Source: Clavelina lepadiformis (taxonomy: Eukaryota; Chordata; Ascidiacea; Aplousobranchia; Clavelinidae). From it: a stretch of DNA of 64,000 bases. The notes below the pieces were generated by a model. It did no database searches. It saw only the letters and a list, made by a program, of their open reading frames with translations, and had not been told where the DNA came from. Below are positions 22,842 through 35,620 of the stretch, one piece after another; within the stretch, counting starts at the first letter, position 1; each line of letters begins with the position of its first letter. The translations under genes and the position numbers were made by a program. The DNA lies in contig NC_135242.1 of assembly GCF_947623445.1 (NCBI RefSeq), forward strand, positions 6,448,001-6,512,000, in the 5' to 3' direction.

Positions 22842-23428
22842 CTCTCTCGTTTAAATAGGTTGGCACCGTCCTACGTAATAATAGAACAAAATAAATGTTG
22901 ATTTTGGATCATTCATCCGTGCGCGCGAATTTTCGTTTAAGTACGTCTGGACTCGCTAGCACATTTGTTTATACGGTCTCTGTGTGCACTCTAAAATCAA
23001 GGAAATGTCTACAACCATGTCGAGCCTGATGCCCTTTTTCTCATTTTTCCCGCATGGTGTCAATAAATTGTTTTTATTGCAGTAAAACTAATTCGTCGCA
23101 TCACTTCCGAAGGAACGGTGGAAGTATCAAATTTCTTACAATGTAACCAAAAGTTGTAATAATGTTTGTAATAAACACGGATTTTGTTTGTTATATGCAT
23201 GACAACAGTAATAGCTCGTTAACGTTGAATTAATAATTATTTTTCTATTTTACTCAAATTTGCAACAGGAGTTCTAACTGAGCACATGCTGAATGTCTTT
23301 GTGACGTCACGAATGGCAGCCTGCTGTTTTTCATCAGCACCCTGCTATCAGTGACGTCACGTGGTTGCCGATCGGTATACTACCTTGCTGTTGGTGACGT
23401 CAGGAAGTTGGTGGTTAATAGTTTAGAC
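22842..23428. promoter_or_regulatory. FPGS upstream region with three CRE-like TGACGTCA palindromes
   Basis: The palindrome TGACGTCA (CREB/ATF site type) occurs at 23302-23309, 23352-23359 and 23395-23402, about 460-560 bp upstream of the FPGS start on the minus strand. The same stretch is one arm of an inverted repeat whose partner is near 26097-26171, so the sites may belong to a transposon rather than to the FPGS promoter. The bases between 22842 and 23280 show nothing else. Confidence 0.4.
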
Positions 23429-23943
23429 CAGTGGTTCCCAACCGCGGCTCTTAGAGCCGCATGCGGCTCCAAGGTAGCTTTCTTGCGGCTCTCAATGACC
23501 CCTGAAAATCCCACAAAAAAAAAAAAAAATCTAATTGTAATAATTAGGGCGATTATTTTTTGACTTGTCAAAAAAAGTCAAAAATTGGTCAAAATTGTTT
23601 ACAAATTTTTCATTTTACATCTTACAGTTACACCTTGTAGCCTACTTTATACTGTTGTGAATGGTCCATTGTCTACTTATTGTGAATCATAAACCGCCTC
23701 CTGAATCCTAAACCACAATTGCGCCTCGCTTTGACAAAGTTGTTAAAGCTCAAAGCCAATGCCAAGTTGGACATTAAATTGATTTGTGTTATTTTTCTTG
23801 TTAGTGTTGCTATTCGTTGGTACATGATTTCATGCTTTAAAATTTTCGTTATAATTACTTGAGTGTTTTCATGCGGCTCCATACGTAGCCTACTATGTAG
23901 TTTGAAATTCGGCCCCGACACCAAAAAAGGTTGGGAACCACTG
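23429..23943. mobile_element. Non-autonomous hAT element (MITE) with perfect target duplication
   Basis: A 515 bp element with ends CAGTGGTTCCCAACC and GGTTGGGAACCACTG, fully complementary, flanked by GTTTAGAC at 23421-23428 and 23944-23951. It contains repeated gcggctc motifs near both ends. It is non-coding. It has inserted between the CRE-containing arm and the rest of the repeat-rich block. Confidence 0.9.
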
Positions 23944-24221
23944 GTTTAGACTTTAGAGAGGCAGGGTCGTAATGAAAAGAACAATTCGTTTTCAAATAAT
24001 ACCCAGCTATTGGTTTGTGCCCAATAGGAAAGAGTGCGGCAGCCTTTATTTTTTATATTGTTTGTTTTTCGCCGTTGACTGTTGGGAGCGAAAAATATGG
24101 TTTCTTATATAAGCCTAGGCTGAAATGAAGAAGTTGTTAGAAGCTGCCTATACAGCTATGCTGCTGCTGACGCTGCAAATTTCGGATTATCCGGTATGTA
24201 GCTGTGCAGAGACACATTTAG

Positions 24222-24292
24222 TTAGTACTTACAATACTTAGTACATAGTACAATACAGTACAGTACAATACAGTACTTAGTACAATACTTTT
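24222..24292. repeat. Short tandem array of tacaatac/agtac units
   Basis: Imperfect tandem repetition of tagtacaatacagtac-type words, typical of a microsatellite-derived stretch. Confidence 0.6.
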
Positions 24293-25308
24293 TGAGAAAC
24301 ATGGCAAAAATTAGTCATGTTTATAATTAGGTTTGTAATGGTGGGGTGCAATAGGTGTGATCCTTTCTTTTAAGGTATTGGTTCTGTGGCATGGATATGG
24401 TTAATTTTATGTTTATTAGCCGATTATCCATTCATTCATTCAATGCAAATTACATAAAAAAATTAAGACATCTTTCCCTGACATATATTATGACCAACAT
24501 GGATGGGTCATACCCTCAATGACGGACAAAAAGTAAAGGAGTTTGTTTAATACATTACCTAGTGGTGCATTCTTTTTTGAACAAGTTGTGTAATGTGACA
24601 GTGATAATAATCCACTAAGCTAATAAAAGTGTGAAATTCAATTAATTAATTAATCATGTCATGTAAATTGTAAGAGCGATCAATTTTGCTATGAACATTA
24701 ATTACTGCAAAGGTTAAAGTGCTTGCATTTCAAGGTTTTTGAGGATAAATACATTGAGAGATGTGATTGCAAAAAAGTAATCCTATGTAGGCTACTGTTT
24801 TCTTAGGTGTCCTGTGAAGAATGTAGGAGGTGGTGCCATGAGATTTGTCTGAAAGGTTGCTGTCTGAAGACCACATTTACATTTCAGCATCTCTGACGGA
24901 AAAGTTGATTCATATATGCACATTTCATTGATTGTATTATTTTTCGCAATCACTTTCAATAAACGCCATCCACAGAAACCTAAGATAAACAGTTTATAAA
25001 CGAAGCAAACAGAAAACAAAGTTCAAATATTTTACATGCATCGGAGGAAAAACTGCTTAAATACCATTTGTGATTGTAAATAGGATACACAGTAGGCAAA
25101 ACAAGAGCACAATATTGTACCGAACGGAAAAATGCTTTAAAATGAGATTGCATAATTGACAAATAATTGTTTCATTGGAAGACTGCAAACAAACTTGGTA
25201 CATTTCAAAACATTACAGTTCGACAAAAGCAGTAAACAATCCAGAAACTTGTAAACTTTTGCCCAATGAATCACTTCCATTTAATTGTGCTGCGTTTATC
25301 AGCCACTG

Positions 25309-25520
25309 ACGGGGTGAGCGGTTATATTGCCGGTTTTTGTAGCAAAAATAAAATGTTCCACAGCTGATGCTAAACCTTCAAGAATTTTACTCCAAATCAT
25401 TCTAAGAATAGATACGCAAGCACGAGGTTCATCAAAGGGAACCCCGATTTACAATAAATAAAAAGAAAAGCTGGTGCAAGTTATAATAAACAAACAAAGA
25501 TTAAAGGCTTCCATGCACGC
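25309..25520 (+). pseudogene. P-element/THAP9-like transposase fragment (tentative)
   Basis: At about 25309 the plus strand reads GVSGYIAGFVAK, close to the YIAGFV.RK motif of P-element and THAP9-type transposases. The flanking frame soon meets stops. A following segment (HEVHQ, then a lysine-rich run, about 25421-25520) has a second diverged copy at 27057-27150. I recognise no THAP domain or catalytic residues, so the assignment rests on one motif. Confidence 0.35.
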
Positions 25521-26171
25521 ACGATTTGTAGTCAAAAACTGTCATAGGCTACTTTCAAGTTGGGCCTACCGTCGTACCTGCACATGTCCTACAGTCAAGG
25601 AGCAAAAAAAACAATACTACAAAATAAAGATACTATCAGCCAATCAAAGTGTGCTGCAGTATCCGTAGGCTACTTTGTGAATATAAATTACACTTTGAGT
25701 ACTTAAATGAATATAATAAATTCTTTTGTGCACATTTTTTCTAATAAGAGTAGCAGAGTACTACTACTCGAACAATGGGAGGGCTGCTGTCGGTTACGTT
25801 GTAGCGGCCGTTGGGTTCTTCTTGGTTTGTCGCTGGCTGGCGCCCTCAGAATACTCCCCGCACGTGTTAATTTTCTCACTGCGCGTCCGTTTTTCCATCC
25901 CATTCTTCTCTGCACTGCTTGCGCACAAGACAGCAGTTCGATTAAAGCGTTGAACTAAGAAGGTCATGTTCTTTTCTTTCAATAAATGAGCGAAGCTAAC
26001 AGACAACTGAAGCAGCAGCCTTCTGAGTCAGGAGTCAGCAACCGAACGCACCAGCTTTAACCTTCGCCATAACGTCACGGTCAGCAGCCTGGGTGCTACG
26101 TCACCAACAGCAGCCTGTCAATCATTGAGCAGCAACCAATAGCAGGGCGCTAGTGGAAAACAGCAGGCTGC

Positions 26172-27783
26172 AGCACCCGCTCTTTCGGTTAGGACCCCGC
26201 CTCCAAATTTATCCCACAATTTTCTGGCTGACATTTCTATTTCATTTGTTGTACACTACACTTCATCTTTTTGTTCAGTTGAAACTCATCAATAGTTTTT
26301 ATTTGTGAAAGTTTACTTGGTCATGTGTGTATTTTTATCAGTGATAAAGAAAAGTTTACTTGCAGCATTATTATTTTTTTCGTTGTATGCCAATTTGGTT
26401 AGAAAAACGAAAAACTTTTTCTTTCTTCTAAAAGCATGCAAAAATTTGGCCACTTGGAGCATCAAAGACAATGATGTTGCTATGTTTGTACAACTGTTTC
26501 TAGCTGTTTTGGATTGTTTTTTTAGGCAAATGTGGAAATTTTAGTTTTGCTGTCTTAAGTAGGCTAGTTTATTTCGACTTAGAGAATTAAAAACTAACTT
26601 ACTTCCACATAAATTCATTGGCTGATTACAGTTTAATGAAGTTGGCTTTTAGTTGTTTACTAATTATTCAGGCTCCACAGTAGAATTGCTGTGGTGTGCG
26701 CATGCTGGCATGCACGAAACTCATGAACGCATCTACGCCGATGTACTGATTTTACTTGAAAGAAAAACTTGGTTGTTTATACGACAATTCATAAAAAAAA
26801 TTAATTTTGCTTGCATGTGGAAAACTGCATGTCATCATGCCAAAGTTCTTGTCTCTGACCGCGCAATTCCTTTATCCAAAACTGCCATACTTTTTTCAAG
26901 GTCATGGTCATGCATTCATGAAAGGACAGAAAGGTTAGACCTTGAAAAGTATTGGACTGACCCATACCTCGCACATATACCCAAGTTTATCATGACACAT
27001 AGCACTTGACAAATTTACCATTCATAAACATAGTGGTAAGTGTGGCACCTGCACACACGAGGTTCATCAAGTGCACACCAAACTTTTTTGTCTATACGCT
27101 GATTTATAATGAATAAAAAAAGAATTGAAGCTTCAGTGCAAACCATCACGCTAAAATTTGTGTCTTTTTACTCTTTAAAAACGGCTCTACTTTCCAGTCG
27201 GTCTCATAAATAAAAAAATTCATATTATATTTAATTCGCAGCATCAAAGCATAACAAAGTATTAAGCAATGGGTATAGAAAATATGCTTTGTATAAGTTT
27301 ATTTTAAATGAGCTATCACATTTAAACATCAGATAAAAGGTTTGATTTGGGATATTGCTTTTTTAACTTTTTCTTTTAAGCCCTCTAGTCTAAAAAGTAG
27401 CCTACATATACTGTTACTTGTTGTTACGGGTCATTTCCTTCATAATCACACAGTTAGGCACTGTAACCATTCACTCTAGTGGCTGCATCACTGTAAAGTA
27501 TTGGCCTACACCTTGCACCTTAGGTCTGTACCTCAGCTATTTAACCCACAATTTTTGCCAGTGAAACAGGCGTGGATGACGCCCATGTAAAACCGAAGGT
27601 TTTAAAAATCATTATTAATATTCTTGCAGGTTTGAGATTACAAGCTACTTACAAAGCTCAGTAGAAAAATTATCTGGTGTAACTAAAAGGCCAAGCAAAA
27701 TGTGTCCCTTTCATGGTCATTTTTCTTGAAAGTCTTTCCAAAAGGGTTTGTTTCCATCTATTCCGAAGTAATATTTACCAAAA
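26172..27783. other. Intergenic with decayed repeat copies
   Basis: A reading frame at 26653-27009 has no domain I recognise. The stretch at 27057-27150 is a second copy of 25421-25520 (shared CACGAGGTTCATCAA, then an A-rich part and cttc.tgca). From about 27200 to the next gene nothing was recognised. Confidence 0.4.
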
Positions 27784-30700
27784 ATGCCTGATGGGCAAGG
27801 ACATGTTACTGATGTTGTGAAGTATGAATCGCAACCTCTTTTAAAAAGAAGAAGTTGTGAACTGGTCAACACACCCTCACCATGTGTAAAGAAGGCTCTT
27901 TTTCATTTGGAAAGATTGAAGGTAAAATAACTTTTATGCTGCAATAAAGAGTAAAAAATTTTTAAGAATTTGATTGATAAGTGGTACATACCGAATTAAT
28001 TTTAAGTTCTAAAATGATAAAATTTAACTGAGATATGAAGTAAGCAGCCAGAATGATTATAAACATGGTGAGCTGCCGTTTTGTTTCAATCTAGGAACAT
28101 TTTCAATGCTGATCTGAGGTACTTCATTAGTTGGCATTTTTAACATATTTGTCTTCTGCTTATAGGGACTCATGAGAAATGCTGGAAGCGGTGAACCAGA
28201 GCAAATTGTATCATATCATGAGCACATTGAAAACCCCGAAAATGGTAATAGGTTGTGGTGATGATTTCAGAATATTTTCCCTCCAATTGAGGAAAATATT
28301 TGTGCGACTTAAATTTAGTGATGTTTCTGCATTGTGTAAACCCTAGTTACTAGGATTGTTTGTTTGTTTTTCCGATTGCTGAGTTTTTGTTTGTTTTTTA
28401 AGTTGCCCTTCTCATTGACATAAGAATAATAACATCAACGTAATTGAACACGGGTTTGCTTCATTGCAAATCTGGTACTCTAATCAATACACCATTGAAC
28501 CGCTCGTTGTAATAGTTAATTAGTTTTGTAGTTTATCAATAAATTTGTTGAATAAAAGTAAAATTTTCTGCCTGCATTGCCGCAATCTTAGCCTAACAAT
28601 ATTTATCATCAAGCACACAATCAAAATGCCTCATGAGCTCTCCGACTGTATACAGTTCCAGTATCTGTTTGCTGATGTATGTTTCATTTCATAATTTAGA
28701 AGTTTTGTTGTTTTGCGCACCTGAAGAAGTATTTTTAAAACAGAGAAAAGCTTTAAAAGTTTGACATTTCATGTCTATGGCAGCGTAATGCTATCATAGT
28801 TTAGTTAATATTACAACAAAAAGTTTGAACGAAAAACTTTTGTTTTAAAGATAGACCAATAAGAAAGCAGCTTCGTTTTCTAACACCAGCAATCGCTGAC
28901 ACACCATCAAGTGACAATGATTCAGTCTTGAGCCAAGGGGAAATGTCAGTGCAAGGCATTGGTGCACTTGTTCAGCTAGGTATACTTGTTGTTTATTGAT
29001 CCAGTTACCAGCAGCATTTTTATTACAACACTATATTACTAATAATCTAGGATTTTCTGGCATGCAGTAGACTTTGCAGATATGATGTATTGGATGGATG
29101 TGTATGACATAAAAAACAATATATAAGAAATAAAAAGTTTGTTCCAGATGGTCCCTTTGGTAATTTACAGTGCAAAATAGATCTATAATAATGGATGACT
29201 CATCATCGCAAAATAATAGTTGTTAAAAGTACACCTGTTTTTTGGAACTATTTCTTATAACACACTTCAACAAATACCAGTAATGGTGTTATGCAGGGAT
29301 AACCAACATGTTACATTCTTTTTATTAGCATGTTCAGTAGGTGCAGAAAAAAGAAACAAGATAACTATGATTCTTATTGCACAGAGTGAAATCTTATTGT
29401 GATCTGTTATTTGCGTTTCTTGCTTTTTGATCCATTCATCCAATTATGCTACTGGTTGCTTTATACAAAAGTATTCCCACATCAAACAATGATGTTACAA
29501 CCATACTCAATTTCCCAAAAAGCAGCTTCAATAATAATGTTTACCGTAATGCTTTCGAAAACAGTACAACAATAAAGTACATTTTTGTCTAACTAGAAAA
29601 TGTCCTGAAATTAGCTGTACAGTGTGATAAAAAAAAACAAGCTGCCTATTGAGCATGCATGATGTGCCTAAATTCCTATTCACATTTGACGAATAAATAT
29701 CATTGTATTTGACTTATCTAATCTATACGATGTCCACTGTATATAATATCATGTAAAAACCATTGTCATGACATTTGTATATGCTCTTACTAGATAGTAA
29801 ATATTTCTGTTTTTATGCAGATGGAGATGAAATAGCAGGGTTATTAAAAAGAATACAGCTTACTCCAAAAGAAGTTTTCTCACAGGTTTTAACAATTTTC
29901 TTGGTTATAAGTATGTCATGTAGCTTGAGCATTTTTAATCTAATCAGACGACTGTTTCCACTAAAATCCAGGTTGCTGAACTCATACTGAGACTTGAAAA
30001 TGATCGATCATCCATTGAAGCAGCTCTTGCACGTGAAAGAAATAGAGTTAAAAATTTATCTGCAAAGATTGATGCAGTGACTCGCCGGCGAATGATTCAG
30101 CTTCCCCAAGCGGTGCAAAAAGGTTTGTAGCAATTTATAAATATTCTATTTCATAATTTATATCTGCAGTTGATGCTATGTGATATTTTACTTTGTTGTA
30201 AAGATTGTATCGTTTTCACATCAACACAAATTTCTTTTTATGATTTGTTACAGCTTTTCATCATGATGCTTTTTGAAATCATTTCCAAATTACACACTAA
30301 ACACATTTTTTTACAGGGAAAATAAATTCATGTTTATGGTATGCAATATACTTTTATGTAAATGTGCTAATTGGATACAATAAATTTATGTTTCAGAACA
30401 TGACGCTTGTGCTTTTGACATCAGTGAGCTACAGTGGCACGTTTCGTACACTGAGCGACAACTGGAACGCAGCAAAGAAAATGTAGAAGTTGCGCAGGTC
30501 TTGAATGACTCCCTAAAGGAAGATATTAATTTTGTCAAGAAGCACTGGTAAGTTGATAGGTTGATTTGATTTAAATCTCTAATTTCAAAAGGTCAGTAGC
30601 TGTGTCACTTTATTCTACGTCTGAAATATTTTATTGAAAAGTTTTGTTGTTTATGACTTTGTGCTGGATGGAGCAATATATCTCAGCATAAGTAATGATG

Positions 30701-33700
30701 AAAAGTAATATTTTTATCCAATTATAAAATGTGAAGTTCTGTTTTATGATTTAGTTAAAGTCATTTTAATATATTTCAGCCCATTAGTTGAGGAAAAACT
30801 GACTATTGAGAAGGAAGCAATGAAAAAGATTAAAACTATGCAAAAAAACACAGATGACGTAAGTGATTTATTCAAATAAACTATAGGTTTCTTTACTTCA
30901 GTAATGATGTTTTCATGGACTGCCATGTTTTTTGTTACTGCTCAATTCTCTCAAAGACCTTTTTTATAGGAGCTTACCGATGCTCAAATTGTGCTAGATA
31001 AAGCAGAAGCCACTTATCAGAAAGCTGTGGAAAAAGCTGAGATAGAGAGAAAATCGACCAAGGAAGATCTTGACACCGTTCATGGACAACTGACATTGCT
31101 CAAGTAAAGCAAAAAGTAGTTAAGACTGGAAGACAGCCACTATTGACAACAAAGTATATAGTTAGTGTGCTTCATTAACTTTTTAATGATGACAGAAAAG
31201 ATCTAACCCACTCTAAGGCAATGTATCAAGCCTACGTGAAGAAAGCAGAGCAAAGTCGGGAAAAGCTTGAAAATCAGGGCACAGAGCTCAGTGAATTGGA
31301 AAAGAAAGCAGAAGAAGTTCGTGAAGCAGAACAAAATGAAGTATATCGCATCGAAGAATTAAGAGACATTGTAAAGCAAGTTGAATTCGAGACTGGGGAG
31401 ATAACAAAGCAAAAGACAATTCTTGAAGATGGCCTCGAAAAACTGGTACTGTTGTGTTTTTTCCAATAGCTGTCATCATAATTTTTACACATTGCTGGGA
31501 TAGTAGTGTAAATAGTATTTGGTTACCTTCAAGTTACCTAAGAAATTACTAATTCACGATTCTTAAAACATTTCAGCATAAAGATAAGAGATCAAAAATA
31601 TATGACCTTGAAGTAGAGTACAAAGGTGCCTTAAGGACCTTGCGGGAACTGCAAGAAGTCAATCGTGACATGAAGTATGACATTGAAGACATGAGTGAAG
31701 AAATAAAAACATGGTATGGCTTGAAAATAACTAATTCTTGATTCCAGAGATACAAGGTGTAAGTCCTACCATTAATTTATGATGATCTTTCCAAACTTAT
31801 ATTGCACAGTGACAAGGCCATGATGAAATCTGAACGTGAAATTGATAGATATCGCAAAGAGCGGGAAAGATGTGAAAAGCAACTGAAACTAGCCAACGAG
31901 GAAGTGACCAATATTGCCATGATTAACATGGAACTGAAAAGTAATAAAATATGCTAGGACAGTGGTTCTCAAACTTTTTTAAAAGAAAGTACGCAACGGT
32001 CTCCTAGCAATTTTTTAAATGCCTCACGGCCCCTTAAAAAATCAACACAAATGAACACAAAACAACATGTTGGTTTTTATGGTATCAATGTGACGGGTGT
32101 ACCTGCTTCTTTGCAACCAGTTCAGCAATGTTTGGTTCCGTTTTGGACAACGCAACCCTAATATCGTGAATCACATTCAACCGGTTTCGAGCTTTTGGCT
32201 TGATGGCAAGAAGTGCCTTTTTTTTGGAAGGTGCTTCGCGGTCCCAGAAAATTGTCTTGCGGACCCCAGTTTGAGAACCACTGTGCTAGGAGGTCTTGGC
32301 TGGGATTAGATCGGTCGATGTTGTATGTATATTTGCCCTGGCCTTGGTATGATATAGCTTAAATCAACATTCTACACTAGCATTTTTGTTATTTAGACCA
32401 GTTAGAGAAAGAAGAAATTAAATCACAATCAGTTGAAGATGCTTTGAAGGTATTGTGTGATATCTATAGAAAATAAAATATTTACGTTTCATTTCCAATC
32501 TGTAAGGTTCTGAACAGTAGTACATTTATGTTTTTTCAGTCGACATCTGAAAATTTACGAAAGCAAGTTAATGACGAAATGAGGCAGAGAACTGCTTTGG
32601 AGGTAAGAAGACAACAAAACTCCAAAGCATTACTGAAAGGAAAAACTGGTGAGTGTATTAATGCTCATCACCTTAACTTCACGGAGTAGACTTTAGGAGA
32701 CTTTTCTGTTGTTTGTGAACTACCTAACTTGACTTAGTTGTTGCCTTAATATTTAAAGAAAACGTCAAAAAGAAAGCGAAAATTGAAAAGAATTTGGAAA
32801 ATTCAAAACAAGCAGTTAACAAAGTGGCCACTGAAGTTCAGAAACTTCAACGCGAACATGAAAAAACAGTAGAGGTATGTATGAAATCTGATTAAAAAGT
32901 CGTTTTGTAAGCAAAATTCCATATTTTTACTACAGACCTCACTAATTTTATTTTATGAGTTTGTTTCTTTCATGTTTAGATGATCAATGGTTTGGAAGGT
33001 CAACTAACAGAAGTGAATAGAGAACACGAAATGACCGAAAAAGTTCTTTCTGCTGAGAAAAAGGAAATTGAACCCGTGGAACACAAACTTCAAGTCAGTG
33101 TGGAAGAGCTGACATAAAACTTGAACATCGTCTGGTATTTTTTTATCATCAATTGCTGTGGTGAAGTAACATTCGCCTGTTGTTTTTTTATCAGGAGGAA
33201 CAAATGAGTTTAAAGGAAAAGATCAAGGAAATGGAGTTTGAAGAATCACAGATGACGCAAAAACTAAAAGACATGAAAATTTCTCAAGCCGCAATGCAAA
33301 AGCGCAAGAATGCAACCGAGACCAGTATTGCAAAACTCAAGTAAGACTGAACTAATCTGAAACTAGTTCCAACGCCTATGTAAAATTTTAGTTCTTATGA
33401 ATTTCTTTTTGTTCATTGTATCAGGGAAGAGTTTGATGAACTGCAGATCCAACTTTCATGCGGTGAAAAATCGAATGCTAATTTGGAAAGTCAACTCGAA
33501 GAAACAAAACGTGTGAACTGTTCTGCTAAAATAAAGATAATGCACACTTAAAATACTAAATTTGTATATGTCGTATGTATATATATTAAGTATATGAATG
33601 CATTTGCTCATTGTTGCCTAGACCAGCATTAACTCTTCAGTATGACCGGGGACACTTTATAGTAATGAATGCAATCAGCATTTTTCGTCTTCACAATATT

Positions 33701-34486
33701 GATGGTGAATTTATGCTTTAGGTCGCGTGGCGGAAAGGGAAAAGCAACACAAAGAACTGATGAAGGAAAGGGAAGCAGTAAAACAACAACTTGAAGAAAG
33801 TATGAAAGCTGAACATGCCAGTAACCATGAACTTGCACAGAAATACAGGTCACCTTGATCTATAAACCAAACCCAGTCAATATATTGCTTTTGATCGAAT
33901 TATACGCTTCAATTTTAAACATTACTTTTTTTTAGAAAATTTTGCGTTTGCTTGCTAACCTGCATTTTTTAACATACATAGATTGCAACTTTCTTTACAG
34001 GCAACTTCAAAGCGAACATATCGATTTAAAAAATCGATTGATGACACTTTATGATACCAAAGTGAAGCTGGAGATCAGCATCAAGGATCACAAACAACTC
34101 TTGACCCTTCAAGAAAAACTAAATCATGCACTGAAACAGTATTATCACGATAGGGCGGAATTTAATAAAGCAGGCCTTACAAAATTCCATGTGCGATCGC
34201 ATGTAAGTTTAAATTTCTTTATCCTTAAGTTTATGGCTTAGCTTACCCAGCAATCCACATTTCAAATTCAGTTTATAATTTGCATGGTATAAGCTTGTTT
34301 GTTGGCACCGGTAAAGCCTAACTGCATTTATGTTTGTCATTTCAGGACAACACAGATTTGATGGTAAACGTTCAACATGGCCTTGACTTAGCCCTGGACA
34401 ATATATCCTTATTTTTGAGGTCCCAAATAGACGGTACTGCTGTAGATCGCGTTCATCAAGCGGCGATGAACTGGCTTAATGCATAA
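27784..34486 (+). CDS. Coiled-coil protein, 20 exons, possibly CCDC178
   Basis: Exons 27784-27921, 28166-28244, 28851-28979, 29821-29885, 29972-30122, 30397-30547, 30780-30858, 30970-31103, 31196-31445, 31577-31713, 31810-31940, 32397-32449, 32540-32648, 32759-32874, 32980-33093, 33195-33340, 33425-33510, 33722-33848, 34001-34202 and 34346-34486 join in phase to 845 residues. The first 110 residues (including CELVNTPSPCVKKALFHLE) look non-helical. From about residue 110 to 790 nearly everything is charged, heptad-like coiled coil rich in Glu, Lys and Gln. The last 50 residues form a short tail. There is no motor, membrane or enzymatic motif. The size and the N-terminal cysteine/proline motif followed by long coiled coil recall vertebrate CCDC178, but I am not sure. 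A structural role is inferred only from the coiled coil. Intron 11 carries a hAT MITE. Confidence 0.8.
28441..28510 (-). repeat. tRNA-like sequence in an intron (SINE head or tRNA pseudogene)
   Basis: On the minus strand the stretch reads GAGCGGTTCAATGGTG, then AGAGTACCAGATTTGCAA and finally a B-box-like CGTGTTCAATTAC. The order of A-box-like and B-box-like words at tRNA spacing suggests a tRNA-derived sequence. Pairing of the acceptor stem is not evident, so it is not called as a functional tRNA. Confidence 0.35.
31960..32283. mobile_element. Non-autonomous hAT element in intron 11 of the coiled-coil gene
   Basis: A 324 bp element with ends CAGTGGTTCTCAAAC and GTTTGAGAACCACTG and a perfect 8 bp duplication TGCTAGGA at 31952-31959 and 32284-32291. 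It lies 19 bp after the exon that ends at 31940. The perfect duplication suggests a fairly recent insertion that left the splice sites intact. Confidence 0.9.
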
Positions 34487-35498
34487 TTACTTCGTGTTTA
34501 CAAAACATGACAAACATTTTATTACTTTTAGAGTTTACCGTTTCTTCAGTTTTTGTTTGTCTCTTTTTACCTTACAACACTTCTTTGTCGTAGAAAGTAA
34601 CGCAAGCAAACCTAGAACTGTTTGAGGTATACATTGCTTGAAATAACTTCGTGTGAGTTTAACGAAAGCCCTAAAGATAATTGCGTTTGAATGAGTACGA
34701 CGTGAGATTAGTTTAAATGGCAAAAACGTTTCTTATGTAGTCCTTAGCGTAAACTATAAGAAGCAGCTATTGGTAAGAATAGATTTGAAGAAACACAGCC
34801 AACAGAAGGTTCAATTATTATAGCTATTCATAGCCTAATGATCAACTGTAAAGAAAGTTGACAAAGGCGAACACTAAACCGATACTAATTTTTCAAAAAT
34901 ATCGCCAAATGAATCGCAGTCACAAATTAGTCCGTAGACTATACTCGGTAGAGATTTTTATCGCATATTTTATTGTCATAATGGGCTGAATTGAGCAACT
35001 TATATACACTATAAACGTTACCGAATGTTTAGGAATAACCCAAGTTTCAAAAGATATGAATCCACAGATCGCATTTCTTCCGAATCCTGTAAGAACCGGC
35101 GTTCTGAAATTGTAAGTATAATTGACACAATAAAGCCGAAATTAAGTTAGGTGCTTTCCATAAATCGACATAATTTTCTTGTATTTAGCCTACATATGAA
35201 ATTTATAAGTTAAGTAGATGCCGGGTTTTGCTCAACGATTTGCGAGCTTGAGGCTCTAGCTATGCTTAACCTAACATTGCCAAATTATCAAATGAACAAA
35301 GAAAATAAAAATATATAAGAATACAACAAGATTAATTACCGAAGAGAATTCGAAAATAATTGGCAAACCCTTTTTGCATAATTGGATATACTTATCACTT
35401 GTGAATCAACATGGCTTGCTATTATGCTCGGCATAGGCTATGCTTAAAACTTTTGCGGAAAATCAGACTGGGTAGGCTGTTCAACGCTGTTTCGTTGA

Positions 35499-35620
35499 AT
35501 TACTCCAAACCAGCAAGGAGACTATGGTATTACCACAAGAAATTTGGTAAACATGCCGTCAACTGCAAAAAAGAGGCTACCAGTCCAAGTACCGGCGTTT
35601 GTCCCCACGACTAAAATAAG
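35499..35620 (+). pseudogene. Gypsy-type retrotransposon fragment (gag/protease junction)
   Basis: The plus-strand frame reads LWYYHKKFGKHAVNCKKE, very like the (C/L)(F/W)YH..FG..A..C..PC stretch that precedes the protease in many animal Gypsy gag-pol proteins. The frame stops soon afterwards and neither LTRs nor reverse transcriptase were recognised. It is a short remnant. Confidence 0.5.

Larger units (their letters stand above)
23316..26171. repeat. Block bounded by an imperfect inverted repeat
   Basis: The 33 bases at 23316-23348 (starting GCAGCCTGCTGTTTT, ending CCCTGCTAT) reappear as reverse complement at 26139-26171 with four changes, all transitions. TGCTGTTGGTGACGT at 23386-23400 reappears inverted at 26097-26111. 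The arms therefore match in order over about 85 bp, enclosing 2.7 kb. This could be a DNA transposon carrying the transposase-like piece at about 25309, or two inverted copies of one repeat. Confidence 0.5.

Noticed and set aside
23301..23402. CRE palindromes as proven FPGS promoter elements
   Set aside because: They are in the arm of an inverted repeat that recurs at 26100, so they may simply be transposon sequence.
26653..27009. 118-codon frame in the repeat-rich block
   Set aside because: No recognisable domain, no splice support, and it lies among decayed repeats.
28441..28510. Functional tRNA gene
   Set aside because: A- and B-box-like words are present but no acceptor-stem pairing or sound anticodon arm could be drawn.
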